Positions 17,288-24,807 of a DNA stretch of 38,187 bases are shown here, piece by piece. How positions within the stretch are numbered: the stretch's first letter is position 1; every line of letters begins with the position of its first letter. The notes under the pieces were generated by a model. The model did no database searches. It was not told the DNA's origin and saw nothing but the letters and a program-made list of their open reading frames with translations. The position numbers and the translations under genes were made by a program. The DNA is from Gordonia sp. UBA5067 (GTDB taxonomy: Bacteria; Actinomycetota; Actinomycetes; Mycobacteriales; Mycobacteriaceae): assembly GCF_002414845.1 (NCBI RefSeq), contig NZ_DIAX01000030.1, forward strand, positions 26,426-64,612, given 5' to 3'.

Positions 17288-17884
17288 TCAGCGAGACAGG
17301 GCACACTCGGCACGATTGGCGACCAGATAGTCGCGAATGCTCTGCCTGCCGCGGTGGATGCGGCTGCGGACAGTACCCATCTTCACGTCAAGAGTTGCGG
17401 CGATCTCCTCATACGACAGACCTTCGATGTCGCAGAGCACGACCGCCGCGCGAAACTCCGGCGCCAGCTGATCGAGGGCTGCCTGCAAGACCGGGTCGAG
17501 ATTGGCGTCGGCATAGATCTGCTGCGGATCGGGAGTGTCGCCGGGCACCCGGTCGTAGTCCTCCGGCAGGGACTCCATCCGGATCTTGGCGCGGCGGCGG
17601 ACCATGTCGAGGAACAGATTCGTCGTTATCCGGTGCAGCCACCCCTCGAACGTCCCCGGCTTGTAGCTGGAGAGCGAGCGGAATACCCGGATGAACGTCT
17701 CCTGGGTCAGGTCCTCGGCGTCGTGCTGATTGCCCGAGAGCCGGTAAGCAAGGCGATAGACACGATCAGCGTGCTCGGACACCAACTCTTCCCACGACGG
17801 CATCAGCGCCACATCACCGGTGGCGTCGAAGCGCGCGGTGCCAACTCTGTCATCGGTGGAGTGCTCGGCGGACCGGGTCGTCAT
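17288..17884 (-). CDS. sigE: ECF RNA polymerase sigma factor SigE
   Basis: SigE (198 aa) directs RNA polymerase to envelope- and redox-stress genes. Region 2 covers about 35-105, with [17 protein letters not shown] and [15 protein letters not shown]. Region 4 covers about 130-190, with the helix-turn-helix [24 protein letters not shown] (key residues only: E-E-I-A and T-V-R-S-R). No region 1 or 3 is present, as expected for the ECF class. A 30-residue disordered N-terminus contains an internal Met28 that could be an alternative start. Its position upstream of rseA-htrA-tatB and divergent from an O-methyltransferase identifies it as SigE rather than another ECF factor. Confidence 0.93.
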   Translation of the reverse strand: MTTRSAEHSTDDRVGTARFDATGDVALMPSWEELVSEHADRVYRLAYRLSGNQHDAEDLTQETFIRVFRSLSSYKPGTFEGWLHRITTNLFLDMVRRRAKIRMESLPEDYDRVPGDTPDPQQIYADANLDPVLQAALDQLAPEFRAAVVLCDIEGLSYEEIAATLDVKMGTVRSRIHRGRQSIRDYLVANRAECALSR

Positions 17885-17938
17885 CGTGTGGTTCGTCCCC
17901 TCTCGTGGCCGTTCTTCTTCGCGGCCTGGATCACTGTC

Positions 17939-17964
17939 AACTCGCCGTGCCGAATCGATATTCC
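17939..17964 (-). promoter_or_regulatory. Candidate ECF-sigma promoter of sigE
   Basis: On the reverse strand GGAATA (17964-17959), a 17-nt spacer and GTT (17941-17939) form an ECF-type promoter about 55 nt before sigE. This suggests self-activation or activation by a SigH-like factor. Confidence 0.45.
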
Positions 17965-18071
17965 TGGCTGCCCCGCTCGGCGACGGCGTCTACCAACACC
18001 ATTGCCGGTCCGATTGTGCTGGCTGTATGAGTGGCCTGAGTGTTGCCTAAGGATCGAGCGGGTCCGTGGCA

Positions 18072-18077
18072 TACGCT
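18072..18077 (+). promoter_or_regulatory. -10 box of the O-methyltransferase gene
   Basis: TACGCT ends 7 nt before GTG 18085, a leaderless arrangement. No ribosome-binding site is seen. Confidence 0.45.
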
Positions 18078-18084
18078 CATAGGC

Positions 18085-18693
18085 GTGACGGACAACACTT
18101 ACGTCGAGACGGCGATCGTCGAAGACGACGCCCTGCTTGCCGCTCGGGGCCGGGCGGAAGAGTTGGGTGCGCCCGCAATCTCCCCCGCCGTCGGCGCGTT
18201 GCTCGCACTGCTGGCGCGCACCGCCGGTGCCAAGTCGGTGGTGGAAGTCGGCACCGGCGTCGGCGTGTCCGGGCTGTGGTTACTCGCCGGCATGACCGAC
18301 GACGGGGTACTGACCACGATCGACCCCGAATACGAATACCAGCAGGCCGCGCGCGACTCGTTCGCCGCTGCGGACATCCCGGTCGGTCGGACCCGGTTGA
18401 TCAACGGGTCGCCCATCGAGGTGCTGCCGCGGCTGGCCGACGCCGCCTACGAGTTGGTCTTCCTCGATGGCGAGGTCCTCGACCACCCGCGCTACGTGGT
18501 TGAAGCCGTCCGCATCCTCCGGCCCGGCGGGGTCGTCGTGCTCCACCACGCCGACGCCCTGGATCCGAGCCACACCGGCCCGATCGCCGACGCCGTGCGC
18601 GAAGCCGCGCTCATCGTTGCCGATGACGACCGGTTCCTGCCGGTCGTCATCCCCTTGGGCACCGGCCTGCTCGCGGCGGCAAAGGCTCGATAA
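18085..18693 (+). CDS. SAM-dependent O-methyltransferase (catechol-OMT-like)
   Basis: This cytoplasmic enzyme (202 aa) belongs to the methyltransferase_3 family related to caffeoyl-CoA and catechol O-methyltransferases. The SAM-binding motif I is VVEVGTGVGVSGLW, followed by an acidic DPE at the end of strand 2, then VFLDGE and the RPGGVVVLHHAD segment. It corresponds by position to the methyltransferase next to sigE in M. tuberculosis. GTG 18085 is chosen from the upstream TACGCT box. It ends one base from the convergent manB gene. The acceptor substrate is unknown. Confidence 0.88.
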   Translation: MTDNTYVETAIVEDDALLAARGRAEELGAPAISPAVGALLALLARTAGAKSVVEVGTGVGVSGLWLLAGMTDDGVLTTIDPEYEYQQAARDSFAAADIPVGRTRLINGSPIEVLPRLADAAYELVFLDGEVLDHPRYVVEAVRILRPGGVVVLHHADALDPSHTGPIADAVREAALIVADDDRFLPVVIPLGTGLLAAAKAR

Positions 18694-18694
18694 G

Positions 18695-19768
18695 TCAGAC
18701 GTCGGTCGAAAAGCGGATCCCACCGTCCGGGATTTCGATGCCGGGCCAGACCCGCGCCCCGCGCAGCAACTCGCAATCCGCCCCGATTCGGGCGTTGTCG
18801 CCGATGACGGTATCGCGTACCAGGGCCCGACGGCCGATTCGCGCGCCGCGTCCGATGATGCTCCGCTCGACAACCGCCCCGTCGTCGATCACCGCATCAT
18901 CGAAGACGACTGCGCCGTCGAGTCGGGCGCGGCGGCCAACCTTCGCGCCGGCCCCGACGACCGTCCCCCCGATCAGCAATGCGCCCGGGCTCACCGTCGC
19001 GCCGTCTTGGACCAGGAACTCGCCGTGGCGATCGCCGAGCGCCGGCGACGGTGCGATCCCGCGCACCAAGTCGGCCGACCCGCGCACGAAGTCTTCCGGT
19101 GTACCCATGTCGCGCCAGTACGACTGGTCGACGTGCCCTTGCACGTGACGTCCCCGGGCCAGGAGTTCGGGGAAGACTTCGCGCTCGACCGAGACCGGGC
19201 GACCGGCGGGAATCCCTTCAATCACTTCGCGGCGAAACACATAGGTGCCGGCGTTGATCTGATCGGTCGGCGGGTCCTGCGTCTTCTCCAAGAATGCGGT
19301 GACGCGGCCGTCCTTGTCGGTGGGCACGCAGCCGAAGGCACGGGGATCGCCGACCCGGACGAGGTGGATCGTCACATCAGCGCCCGATTCCCGGTGCGTG
19401 TCGAGAACGTCCCCGACGTCGGTGCCGCCGAGCACGTCGCCGTTGAACACGAGGATGTCCGGCGCGGTCAACTCCCCGAGTACGTTGCGGATACCGCCGC
19501 CCGTACCGAGCGGCTCGACCTCGGTGACGTAGCGCAGGTTCATTCCCAGCGACTCGCCATTGCCGTAGTACTCCTCGAAGACCTCGGCCCGAAACGACGT
19601 GCCGAGCACGACATCGTCGATCCCCGCCGCCTTGATCCGCGAGAGCAGGTGGGTCAGGAATGGCTTGCCCGCCGTCGGGAGCATCGGCTTGGGCGCGGAT
19701 AGTGTCAACGGGCGCAGCCGGGTGCCCTTTCCGCCGACGAGGATGACGGCCTGCACATCCGTGGTCAC
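18695..19768 (-). CDS. manB: Mannose-1-phosphate guanylyltransferase (nucleotidyltransferase plus hexapeptide repeat)
   Basis: This enzyme (357 aa) should make GDP-mannose from mannose-1-phosphate and GTP, the donor for mannosylated envelope lipids. The nucleotide-binding signature GGKGTRLRPLT is at 12-22, the metal site is in FNGDV, and a left-handed beta-helix of hexapeptide repeats fills about 255-345. The symbol follows the mycobacterial name; the sequence alone could also be a glucose-1-phosphate enzyme, but the neighbours wbbL and rmlD match the mycobacterial cluster. GTG 19768 overlaps the wbbL stop (GTGA) with AGGAGG just upstream inside wbbL. Confidence 0.85.
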   Translation of the reverse strand: MTTDVQAVILVGGKGTRLRPLTLSAPKPMLPTAGKPFLTHLLSRIKAAGIDDVVLGTSFRAEVFEEYYGNGESLGMNLRYVTEVEPLGTGGGIRNVLGELTAPDILVFNGDVLGGTDVGDVLDTHRESGADVTIHLVRVGDPRAFGCVPTDKDGRVTAFLEKTQDPPTDQINAGTYVFRREVIEGIPAGRPVSVEREVFPELLARGRHVQGHVDQSYWRDMGTPEDFVRGSADLVRGIAPSPALGDRHGEFLVQDGATVSPGALLIGGTVVGAGAKVGRRARLDGAVVFDDAVIDDGAVVERSIIGRGARIGRRALVRDTVIGDNARIGADCELLRGARVWPGIEIPDGGIRFSTDV

Positions 19769-20634
19769 GGTTGCCTCCTGTCAAGTTCGCGGCGTGCGAG
19801 GCGCACGGCGACGCGTGATCGGACCGCCAGACCGGCCCGCAATCCCCAGCGCAACGGCGCGCGCAACACGCCTGGGTTGCGGTCGGCCTGGAACTGGTAG
19901 GCGCTGCGATGGTGCGCCGGCAGCATCACCTCTGGGTTCTTGCTGGCAGCATGCCCTTTGCTGTGCAGGACTTCCGCAGAGGGCACGAAGATGTTCTGCC
20001 AACCGGCCTTCGTCAACCGGTCGCCGAGGTCCACGTCCTCCATAAACATGAAGTATCGCGAGTCGAAGCCGTCGACGGCGTCGAAGGCCTCGCGGCGCAC
20101 CAACAGGCACGACCCGGACAGCCAGCCGACGGGCCGCTCGGCGTCGTCCTCGCCAAGGTAGGCCCTCGTGAACGGATTGTTCTTCCACACCGTGCCGAGC
20201 AGTGCGTGGCCGGTGCCGGAAACCAGATTCGGCACTCGGCGAGCCGACGGATAAACCGACCCATCGGGCTCGCGGATCAGTGGGCCGAGCGACCCGGCCC
20301 GCGGCCAGCGGCCAGCTGCGTCGAGTAGTTCATCGAGCGATCCCGGACCCCAGGCGACGTCGGGATTGGCGACGACGATGAACTCGATCGCCGGGTCGAT
20401 CTCCGCGACTGCTCGGTTGATCGCGCCGCCGTAACCCAAATTGGCTCCGGTGCGGATCAGGGTGACCTGCTCGTAGTCGCGTTCAGCCGCCTCGGGCGCG
20501 CCGTCGTCCGACCCGTTGTCCGCGATGACAACGCGCGGGTTCGACTCGGTGGCGAGCGCCAGAGTGTTGAGGAACGACTTCAGGTAGTCACCCGACGAGT
20601 AGGTCACCGTCACCACCGCGAGCTGATCAGTCAC
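19765..20634 (-). CDS. wbbL: Rhamnosyltransferase WbbL (arabinogalactan linker)
   Basis: This GT-2 glycosyltransferase (289 aa) adds rhamnose to GlcNAc-PP-decaprenol, making the linker between peptidoglycan and arabinogalactan. The GT-A fold shows VTVTYSSGDYL at the N-terminus, then IADNGSDDG, a nucleotide-sugar site around VANPDVAWGP in place of DxD, and the EDVDLGDRL acceptor motif. The tail is basic with AVRSRVAVRLAR. GTG 20634 was selected because the family N-terminus begins there; the open frame upstream overlaps rmlD. It lies 10 bp after rmlD, which supplies its donor pathway. Confidence 0.9.
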   Translation of the reverse strand: MTDQLAVVTVTYSSGDYLKSFLNTLALATESNPRVVIADNGSDDGAPEAAERDYEQVTLIRTGANLGYGGAINRAVAEIDPAIEFIVVANPDVAWGPGSLDELLDAAGRWPRAGSLGPLIREPDGSVYPSARRVPNLVSGTGHALLGTVWKNNPFTRAYLGEDDAERPVGWLSGSCLLVRREAFDAVDGFDSRYFMFMEDVDLGDRLTKAGWQNIFVPSAEVLHSKGHAASKNPEVMLPAHHRSAYQFQADRNPGVLRAPLRWGLRAGLAVRSRVAVRLARRELDRRQP

Positions 20635-20644
20635 GCGGGACAGC

Positions 20645-21520
20645 CTAACCAACGAGAGCCGCGGATAGCGCATCGCGCCAGTGCCGCAACGGCGTGAGTC
20701 GCAGTTCGACCCACGATCGGCCCGACAGCACCGAGTACGCGGGCCGCGGGGCGGGACGCGGGAAATCGGCCGTGCTGCACGCCACAACTCGGTCGGGATC
20801 GAGTCCGTCGCCGGCGAACACCGCCCTGGCGAGGCCGCACCAGGTGGTCTGGCCGGCGTTCGCCGCGTGCACGATGGCGCCGCGTCCGGCGCCGGCATCG
20901 ATCAGCTCCCACAGGCCCCGGGCCAGATCGGGGGCGTAGGTGGGCGAACCGATCTGATCGTCGACGACGGTCAGCCGGTCCCGTTCGCCCGACAGCCGGC
21001 GCATCGTCGACACGAAGTCATGGTCCTGGCGGCCGCCGGTGTAGAGCCAAGACGTGCGCACAATTGTCGCGGCGGGATCGATCGCGGCCAGGCGCCGCTC
21101 CCCGGCCAGCTTGGTGCGGCCGTACACGCTGGGCGGGTCGCCACCGGTGTCGCCTGGTTCGTACGGGGTGTTGCGGGTCGATGGTGCGGGCGCCGAGGGC
21201 CCGTCGAAGACGTAGTCGGTGGATAGGTGGATCAGACGGGCCCCAACAGCGGCGGTCTGCGCGGCGAGGTTCGCCGGCCCGTCGCTGTTGACCGCCGCGG
21301 CCCGCGTCACGTCCGTCTCCGCGTCATCGACGCGCGTGTAGGCCGCGCAGTTGATCAGCACGTCCGAGGGCATCAGGCAGTTCGCCCAGGCGTGGACCGC
21401 GACGGCATCGGTAATGTCCAGGTCGACCGAGGTCAATCCCGCGAGTTCGGCCCCGGGTGGCGCGGTGGCGGCGAGGGCGCCGCCGAGTTGGCCACCGGCG
21501 CCGGTGACATAGACACGCAT
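20645..21520 (-). CDS. rmlD: dTDP-4-dehydrorhamnose reductase RmlD
   Basis: RmlD (291 aa) performs the last step of dTDP-L-rhamnose synthesis by reducing dTDP-4-keto-L-rhamnose with NAD(P)H. The cofactor motif TGAGGQLG lies at 6-13, followed by NCAAYTRVDDAE, STDYVFDG and the catalytic Tyr-x3-Lys in VYGRTKLAGE near 130. Downstream QIGSPTYAPDLA is also typical. It is first in rmlD-wbbL-manB. The upstream 128 bp are shared with the divergent LCP gene. Confidence 0.93.
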   Translation of the reverse strand: MRVYVTGAGGQLGGALAATAPPGAELAGLTSVDLDITDAVAVHAWANCLMPSDVLINCAAYTRVDDAETDVTRAAAVNSDGPANLAAQTAAVGARLIHLSTDYVFDGPSAPAPSTRNTPYEPGDTGGDPPSVYGRTKLAGERRLAAIDPAATIVRTSWLYTGGRQDHDFVSTMRRLSGERDRLTVVDDQIGSPTYAPDLARGLWELIDAGAGRGAIVHAANAGQTTWCGLARAVFAGDGLDPDRVVACSTADFPRPAPRPAYSVLSGRSWVELRLTPLRHWRDALSAALVG

Positions 21521-21614
21521 GATCTCATCATGGCCGACGCATCGTCCTCGGCGTTGCGCTCCCCCGATATCCCCTCATGCATCAGTAGAGTGTTTTAGGA
21601 ACACCAGCAACATT

Positions 21615-21628
21615 TGTCTCTGGAGACA
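21615..21628. promoter_or_regulatory. Perfect 6+6 palindrome in the LCP upstream region
   Basis: TGTCTC, a 2-nt centre and GAGACA lie 20 bp before GTG 21649, followed by AGGGAG at 21631-21636. A candidate -10 box TAGAGT is at 21586-21591, which would put the palindrome in the 5' leader. It may be an operator or a small RNA hairpin. Confidence 0.45.
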
Positions 21629-21648
21629 CAAGGGAGAACGGGTCACTC

Positions 21649-23559
21649 GTGGACAAAGCCACCCCGGCGCGGCGCGGACAGCGCCCGGTGCGCGGACCCG
21701 ATCAGCGCCAGACACGTGATCCGCAAGAGACCGACCGAGACAACCCCGAACTGCGGGACGGTCGCCGGCCCGCACCGCAGCAGGTGCCCGGCCACAAACG
21801 CAAACCGACCCGCACATCATCTGGGGAGATCCACACCCGGGAGCCCCAGCCCACGGGTCCGACGAAGACCGGCCCACAACAGCTGGCCCGGCGCCGCCCG
21901 ACCGGCTCGGCAACGGCCTCGCAGGAGCAGGAGCCGACCGCCGACACCCCGGCCGACACCCCGGCCAGCAGATCGCCACGCAGGGAAGGCGACCTACCGC
22001 CGAGGAGAGGCAAGCCGCGATCACCGGAATCGGACGCCTCGGCCAACCCTCCACCGCCGGCCACTCCCACCGGGCCGCGCAACGGCTTCTTCAGCGACGG
22101 ATCGAGCCGCAAGCGTGTCCACCGTGTCGGACAGGTCATCGTCGCGCTGGTCTCCGTCGCGACCCTGGCCGTGGGTGGGTACTCCTGGCGATCAGCGACC
22201 GAGGTCGCCGGGTCGATCACCCAGCTGGCCGGCCTGAACCTCGGCGGCGGCGACGATGGCGCCGTCGACCTCCTACTCGTCGGGACCGACTCGCGCACCG
22301 ACGCCAAGGGGGTGCCCCTCACCAAACGTGAGTTGCGCTGGCTCCGCTCGGGCGATGACACGACGACGAACACCGACACGATCCTGTTGATCCGCATCCC
22401 GAACAACGGATCGTCGGCCACTGCCATCTCAATCCCCCGGGATGCCTACGTTAACGTGCCGGGCATCGGTATGAGCAAGATCAACGCCGCCTACGGTGCC
22501 ACGAAGGAAAAGGTGCGCCGAACCGCGGTCGAGCGGGGTGGCAATCCCGCCAAAGCCGAACGCGACGGGACACAAGCCGGCCGCAAGGCGCTCATCGACA
22601 CAGTCGCCAAACTGACCGGGGTCGAGGTCGATCACTATGCCGAGGTCGGCTTGCTCGGGTTCGCCCTGCTGACCAACGCTGTCGGCGGCGTCGACGTCTG
22701 TCTGAAGGCCCCGGTACGGGATCAGTACTCGGGCGCCAAATTCCGCAAGGGACGCCAGACGCTGAACGGCCCCAAGGCACTGAGCTTCGTCCGCCAGCGG
22801 CACGGGCTGCCTCGCGGCGACCTCGATCGAATCACCCGCCAACAGGTCTTCATGGCGTCCCTCGCGCAAAAGTTACTGTCCGCCAAGGTCCTCGCCGACC
22901 CGAAGACGATGGGAAGGCTCCAGACCGCAATCTCCCGCTCCATCATCATCGACGACAATTGGGACATTCTGTCGTTCGCCGAGAAGCTGCGCGACCTGTC
23001 CGGCGGCAAGGTGCGCTTCGCCACCATCCCGATCGTCACCGAGGAGGGGTGGAGCGCCGAAGGCCAGTCAATCGTGCAGGTCGACCCGCGCGCCGTCCAC
23101 ACTTTCACCGACCAGCTGCTGACCGGCGACGAGCCGAACAAGAGCGGCGGCAAGTCGTCCTACACCGTTGACATCGTTAACGCAGGCACCATCGACGGGC
23201 TGGCGACAAATGTCTCGAACATCCTGACCGCCAAAGGATTCGGCCCCGGCAAGACGTCGACAAAGCCCATGAACGAGCGCGACTCCATCATCTTCGCCCA
23301 CGACGCCGGCGACGCGACAGTCAAGCAGCTGTCCGACTCCCTCGGCGGGGTCGCCATCCGCGCCGACCAATCACTGCCGGCGCACCAGGTGCGAGTCGTG
23401 CTGACCAATACCTACTACGGCCCAGGTTCGATCATGGACACCGGGCCCCAGCCGGCGGCACAGCGAGTCGCCGACTCCAACCGGCGAGCCGCCGCCCGGG
23501 CCGGCTCTTCACGCGCGCCGATTACCGCCGCCACCGACGGCCCCATGTGTGTCAACTGA
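21649..23559 (+). CDS. LytR-CpsA-Psr (LCP) cell-wall glycopolymer ligase
   Basis: This membrane enzyme (636 aa) should transfer arabinogalactan from its lipid carrier to peptidoglycan. The first 160 residues are cytoplasmic, basic and Pro/Arg/Thr-rich. One transmembrane helix follows at about 163-180. The LCP domain starts with VDLLLVGTDSRT and continues with NTDTILLIRIP, ISIPRDAYV and FVRQRHGLPRGDLDRI-type arginine sites (key residues R-Q-R-H and D-x-D-R). A LytR_C domain (about 505-600) binds the wall side. GTG 21649 follows AGGGAG by 12 nt. Divergence from rmlD-wbbL matches the mycobacterial Lcp1/CpsA-type locus, so the product of RmlD and WbbL is likely its substrate. Confidence 0.92.
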   Translation: MDKATPARRGQRPVRGPDQRQTRDPQETDRDNPELRDGRRPAPQQVPGHKRKPTRTSSGEIHTREPQPTGPTKTGPQQLARRRPTGSATASQEQEPTADTPADTPASRSPRREGDLPPRRGKPRSPESDASANPPPPATPTGPRNGFFSDGSSRKRVHRVGQVIVALVSVATLAVGGYSWRSATEVAGSITQLAGLNLGGGDDGAVDLLLVGTDSRTDAKGVPLTKRELRWLRSGDDTTTNTDTILLIRIPNNGSSATAISIPRDAYVNVPGIGMSKINAAYGATKEKVRRTAVERGGNPAKAERDGTQAGRKALIDTVAKLTGVEVDHYAEVGLLGFALLTNAVGGVDVCLKAPVRDQYSGAKFRKGRQTLNGPKALSFVRQRHGLPRGDLDRITRQQVFMASLAQKLLSAKVLADPKTMGRLQTAISRSIIIDDNWDILSFAEKLRDLSGGKVRFATIPIVTEEGWSAEGQSIVQVDPRAVHTFTDQLLTGDEPNKSGGKSSYTVDIVNAGTIDGLATNVSNILTAKGFGPGKTSTKPMNERDSIIFAHDAGDATVKQLSDSLGGVAIRADQSLPAHQVRVVLTNTYYGPGSIMDTGPQPAAQRVADSNRRAAARAGSSRAPITAATDGPMCVN

Positions 23560-23634
23560 CCGGTCCCACCCGATGGCCGGGCGCGCTGATGCTTGGTGGA
23601 CGGGTTCTTACCTAGTCCGCCGCCATCGGTACAC

Positions 23635-23658
23635 CATCAGCGGTGGTAGACGCTGATG
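23635..23658. repeat. Inverted repeat with a third copy upstream, in the LCP-TIGR03089 gap
   Basis: CATCAGCG (23635-23642) and CGCTGATG (23651-23658) form a perfect 8-bp inverted repeat with an 8-nt loop. CGCTGATG also occurs at 23584-23591. It may be a weak terminator for the LCP gene or a regulator site for the next gene. Confidence 0.5.
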
Positions 23659-23707
23659 TCTCGCCGCCGGATTGACATCTCGGTGACCTGCACATATGTC
23701 GAGCCGC

Positions 23708-23713
23708 TAGCCT
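23708..23713 (+). promoter_or_regulatory. -10 box of the TIGR03089 gene
   Basis: TAGCCT ends 7 nt before GTG 23721, a leaderless arrangement. A separate TTGACA (23672-23677) lies 17 nt before TATGTC at 23695-23700 and could be a second promoter. Confidence 0.45.
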
Positions 23714-23720
23714 GCAACAC

Positions 23721-24428
23721 GTGGCAACCATTACCGATGAGATCCTGACTGCGACTCCCGACCCGACCCGACCGATGCTCACCTTCTACGACGATGACAC
23801 CGGTGAGCGCACCGAGTTGTCGGCGTTGACGCTGGGCAACTGGGCAGCCAAGACCGCCAACTTCTTCCGCGACGAGTTGGGTCTGTCGCCGGCGGACACG
23901 ATCCTCGTCGACCTTCCCGAGCACTGGCAGACCGTCGCGATTCTGCTCGGGGCATGGTGGGCTGGAATCGGGGTTGTCCTACCCGGCGACTCCGTCGATA
24001 CCCCTCGCGCCGTGGTGACCTGGACTGGTGGCCTCGATAGCTACCCCGACGCCGAGGAGATTGTGGTCGCGTCGCTGGACCCGTTCGGACTGGGAGTCCC
24101 CGAACTCCCAGTCGGCGTCATCGACTACGGCCCCGCGGTACGCATCCACAGCGACAACTTCAGCCCGAGCACTGCCGTCAGCGCCATGCTCGAAGGCCAT
24201 TTCCCAGAACTAGTGCTCGACCAGGCGCGCACCGCCGCCACGGTTGCCGGCATCGAGTGCGGTTCGCGCGTACTGAGCACGCGGGTCTGGCGCACCGCCG
24301 CCGCGATCATCGAGAACCTGTTGGCGCCGCTGGTGGTCGGCGCAAGCCTGGTCGTCGTCGCGAATGCAGACGAGGAGCGGCTTGCCGCACGAGCCGAAGT
24401 AGAACGAGCGACGACCATGCGTCGATGA
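23721..24428 (+). CDS. TIGR03089-family protein, AMP-ligase-like N-terminal fold
   Basis: This 235-aa protein matches the actinobacterial family next to the LCP gene in mycobacteria. Its start (FYDDDTGERTELSALTLGNWAAKTANFFRD, key residues E-x-S and N-W-x-x-K) and the LPEHWQTVAILLGAWWAGI segment resemble the first 120 residues of acyl-CoA/AMP-binding ligases. The ATP-binding P-loop and the C-terminal catalytic domain of those enzymes are not present, so ligase activity is unlikely. GTG 23721 is chosen from the TAGCCT box. The function is unknown. Confidence 0.8.
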   Translation: MATITDEILTATPDPTRPMLTFYDDDTGERTELSALTLGNWAAKTANFFRDELGLSPADTILVDLPEHWQTVAILLGAWWAGIGVVLPGDSVDTPRAVVTWTGGLDSYPDAEEIVVASLDPFGLGVPELPVGVIDYGPAVRIHSDNFSPSTAVSAMLEGHFPELVLDQARTAATVAGIECGSRVLSTRVWRTAAAIIENLLAPLVVGASLVVVANADEERLAARAEVERATTMRR

Positions 24429-24448
24429 ACCCCCGCGCCAACGACCGC

Positions 24449-24658
24449 TCAGTGAATACTCGACATGACCGCAAGAACCACGCCGAGAACGGTGAGAGCG
24501 CCCACGGCCACGGCCATCGCAATGGCGAGCCGACGCCGACCACGGCTCGCCGCGTTGACGCCGACCAGCAAACAGATCAGGATCGCTGCGGCATAGACCG
24601 TGACACCGATCGTGAGTGCTGCGGGATCCCACGACGATGCAAGTTGGATAGTTTTCAT
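24449..24658 (-). CDS. Small two-helix membrane protein (69 aa)
   Basis: This short gene encodes a hydrophobic protein with helices at about 13-35 and 44-65, joined by a basic SRGRRR turn. I do not recognise a family. ATG 24658 lies 9 nt after TACGAT (24673-24668 on the reverse strand), and the frame upstream of it has poor coding character. It converges on the TIGR03089 gene with a 20-bp gap. A channel, toxin-like or accessory role cannot be judged from sequence. Confidence 0.6.
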   Translation of the reverse strand: MKTIQLASSWDPAALTIGVTVYAAAILICLLVGVNAASRGRRRLAIAMAVAVGALTVLGVVLAVMSSIH

Positions 24659-24794
24659 GGCGCGCTCATCGTATCGACTAGCGCAAACTGCCCACTCGAC
24701 GGGACTCAGGTGCCCACTCGGCGGTGTCCTCACAAACCGGTCACGCCGCCGCATCGATTGGTGATCGCCATTTCCCTCCGGCGACACTCGTGGC

Positions 24795-24800
24795 TACGGT
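24795..24800 (+). promoter_or_regulatory. -10 box of the YdcF-like gene
   Basis: TACGGT ends 7 nt before GTG 24808, again a leaderless arrangement. Confidence 0.45.
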
Positions 24801-24807
24801 GATAGCC

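Noticed and set aside
17912..17940. TTGACA (reverse strand, 17940-17935) as a SigA promoter for sigE
   Set aside because: The sequence 17 nt downstream is GAAGAA, which does not resemble a -10 box. The ECF pattern overlapping it fits better.
18467..19702. A 411-codon forward frame over the methyltransferase end and manB
   Set aside because: It overlaps two well-supported genes in another frame or strand and has no promoter or ribosome-binding site.
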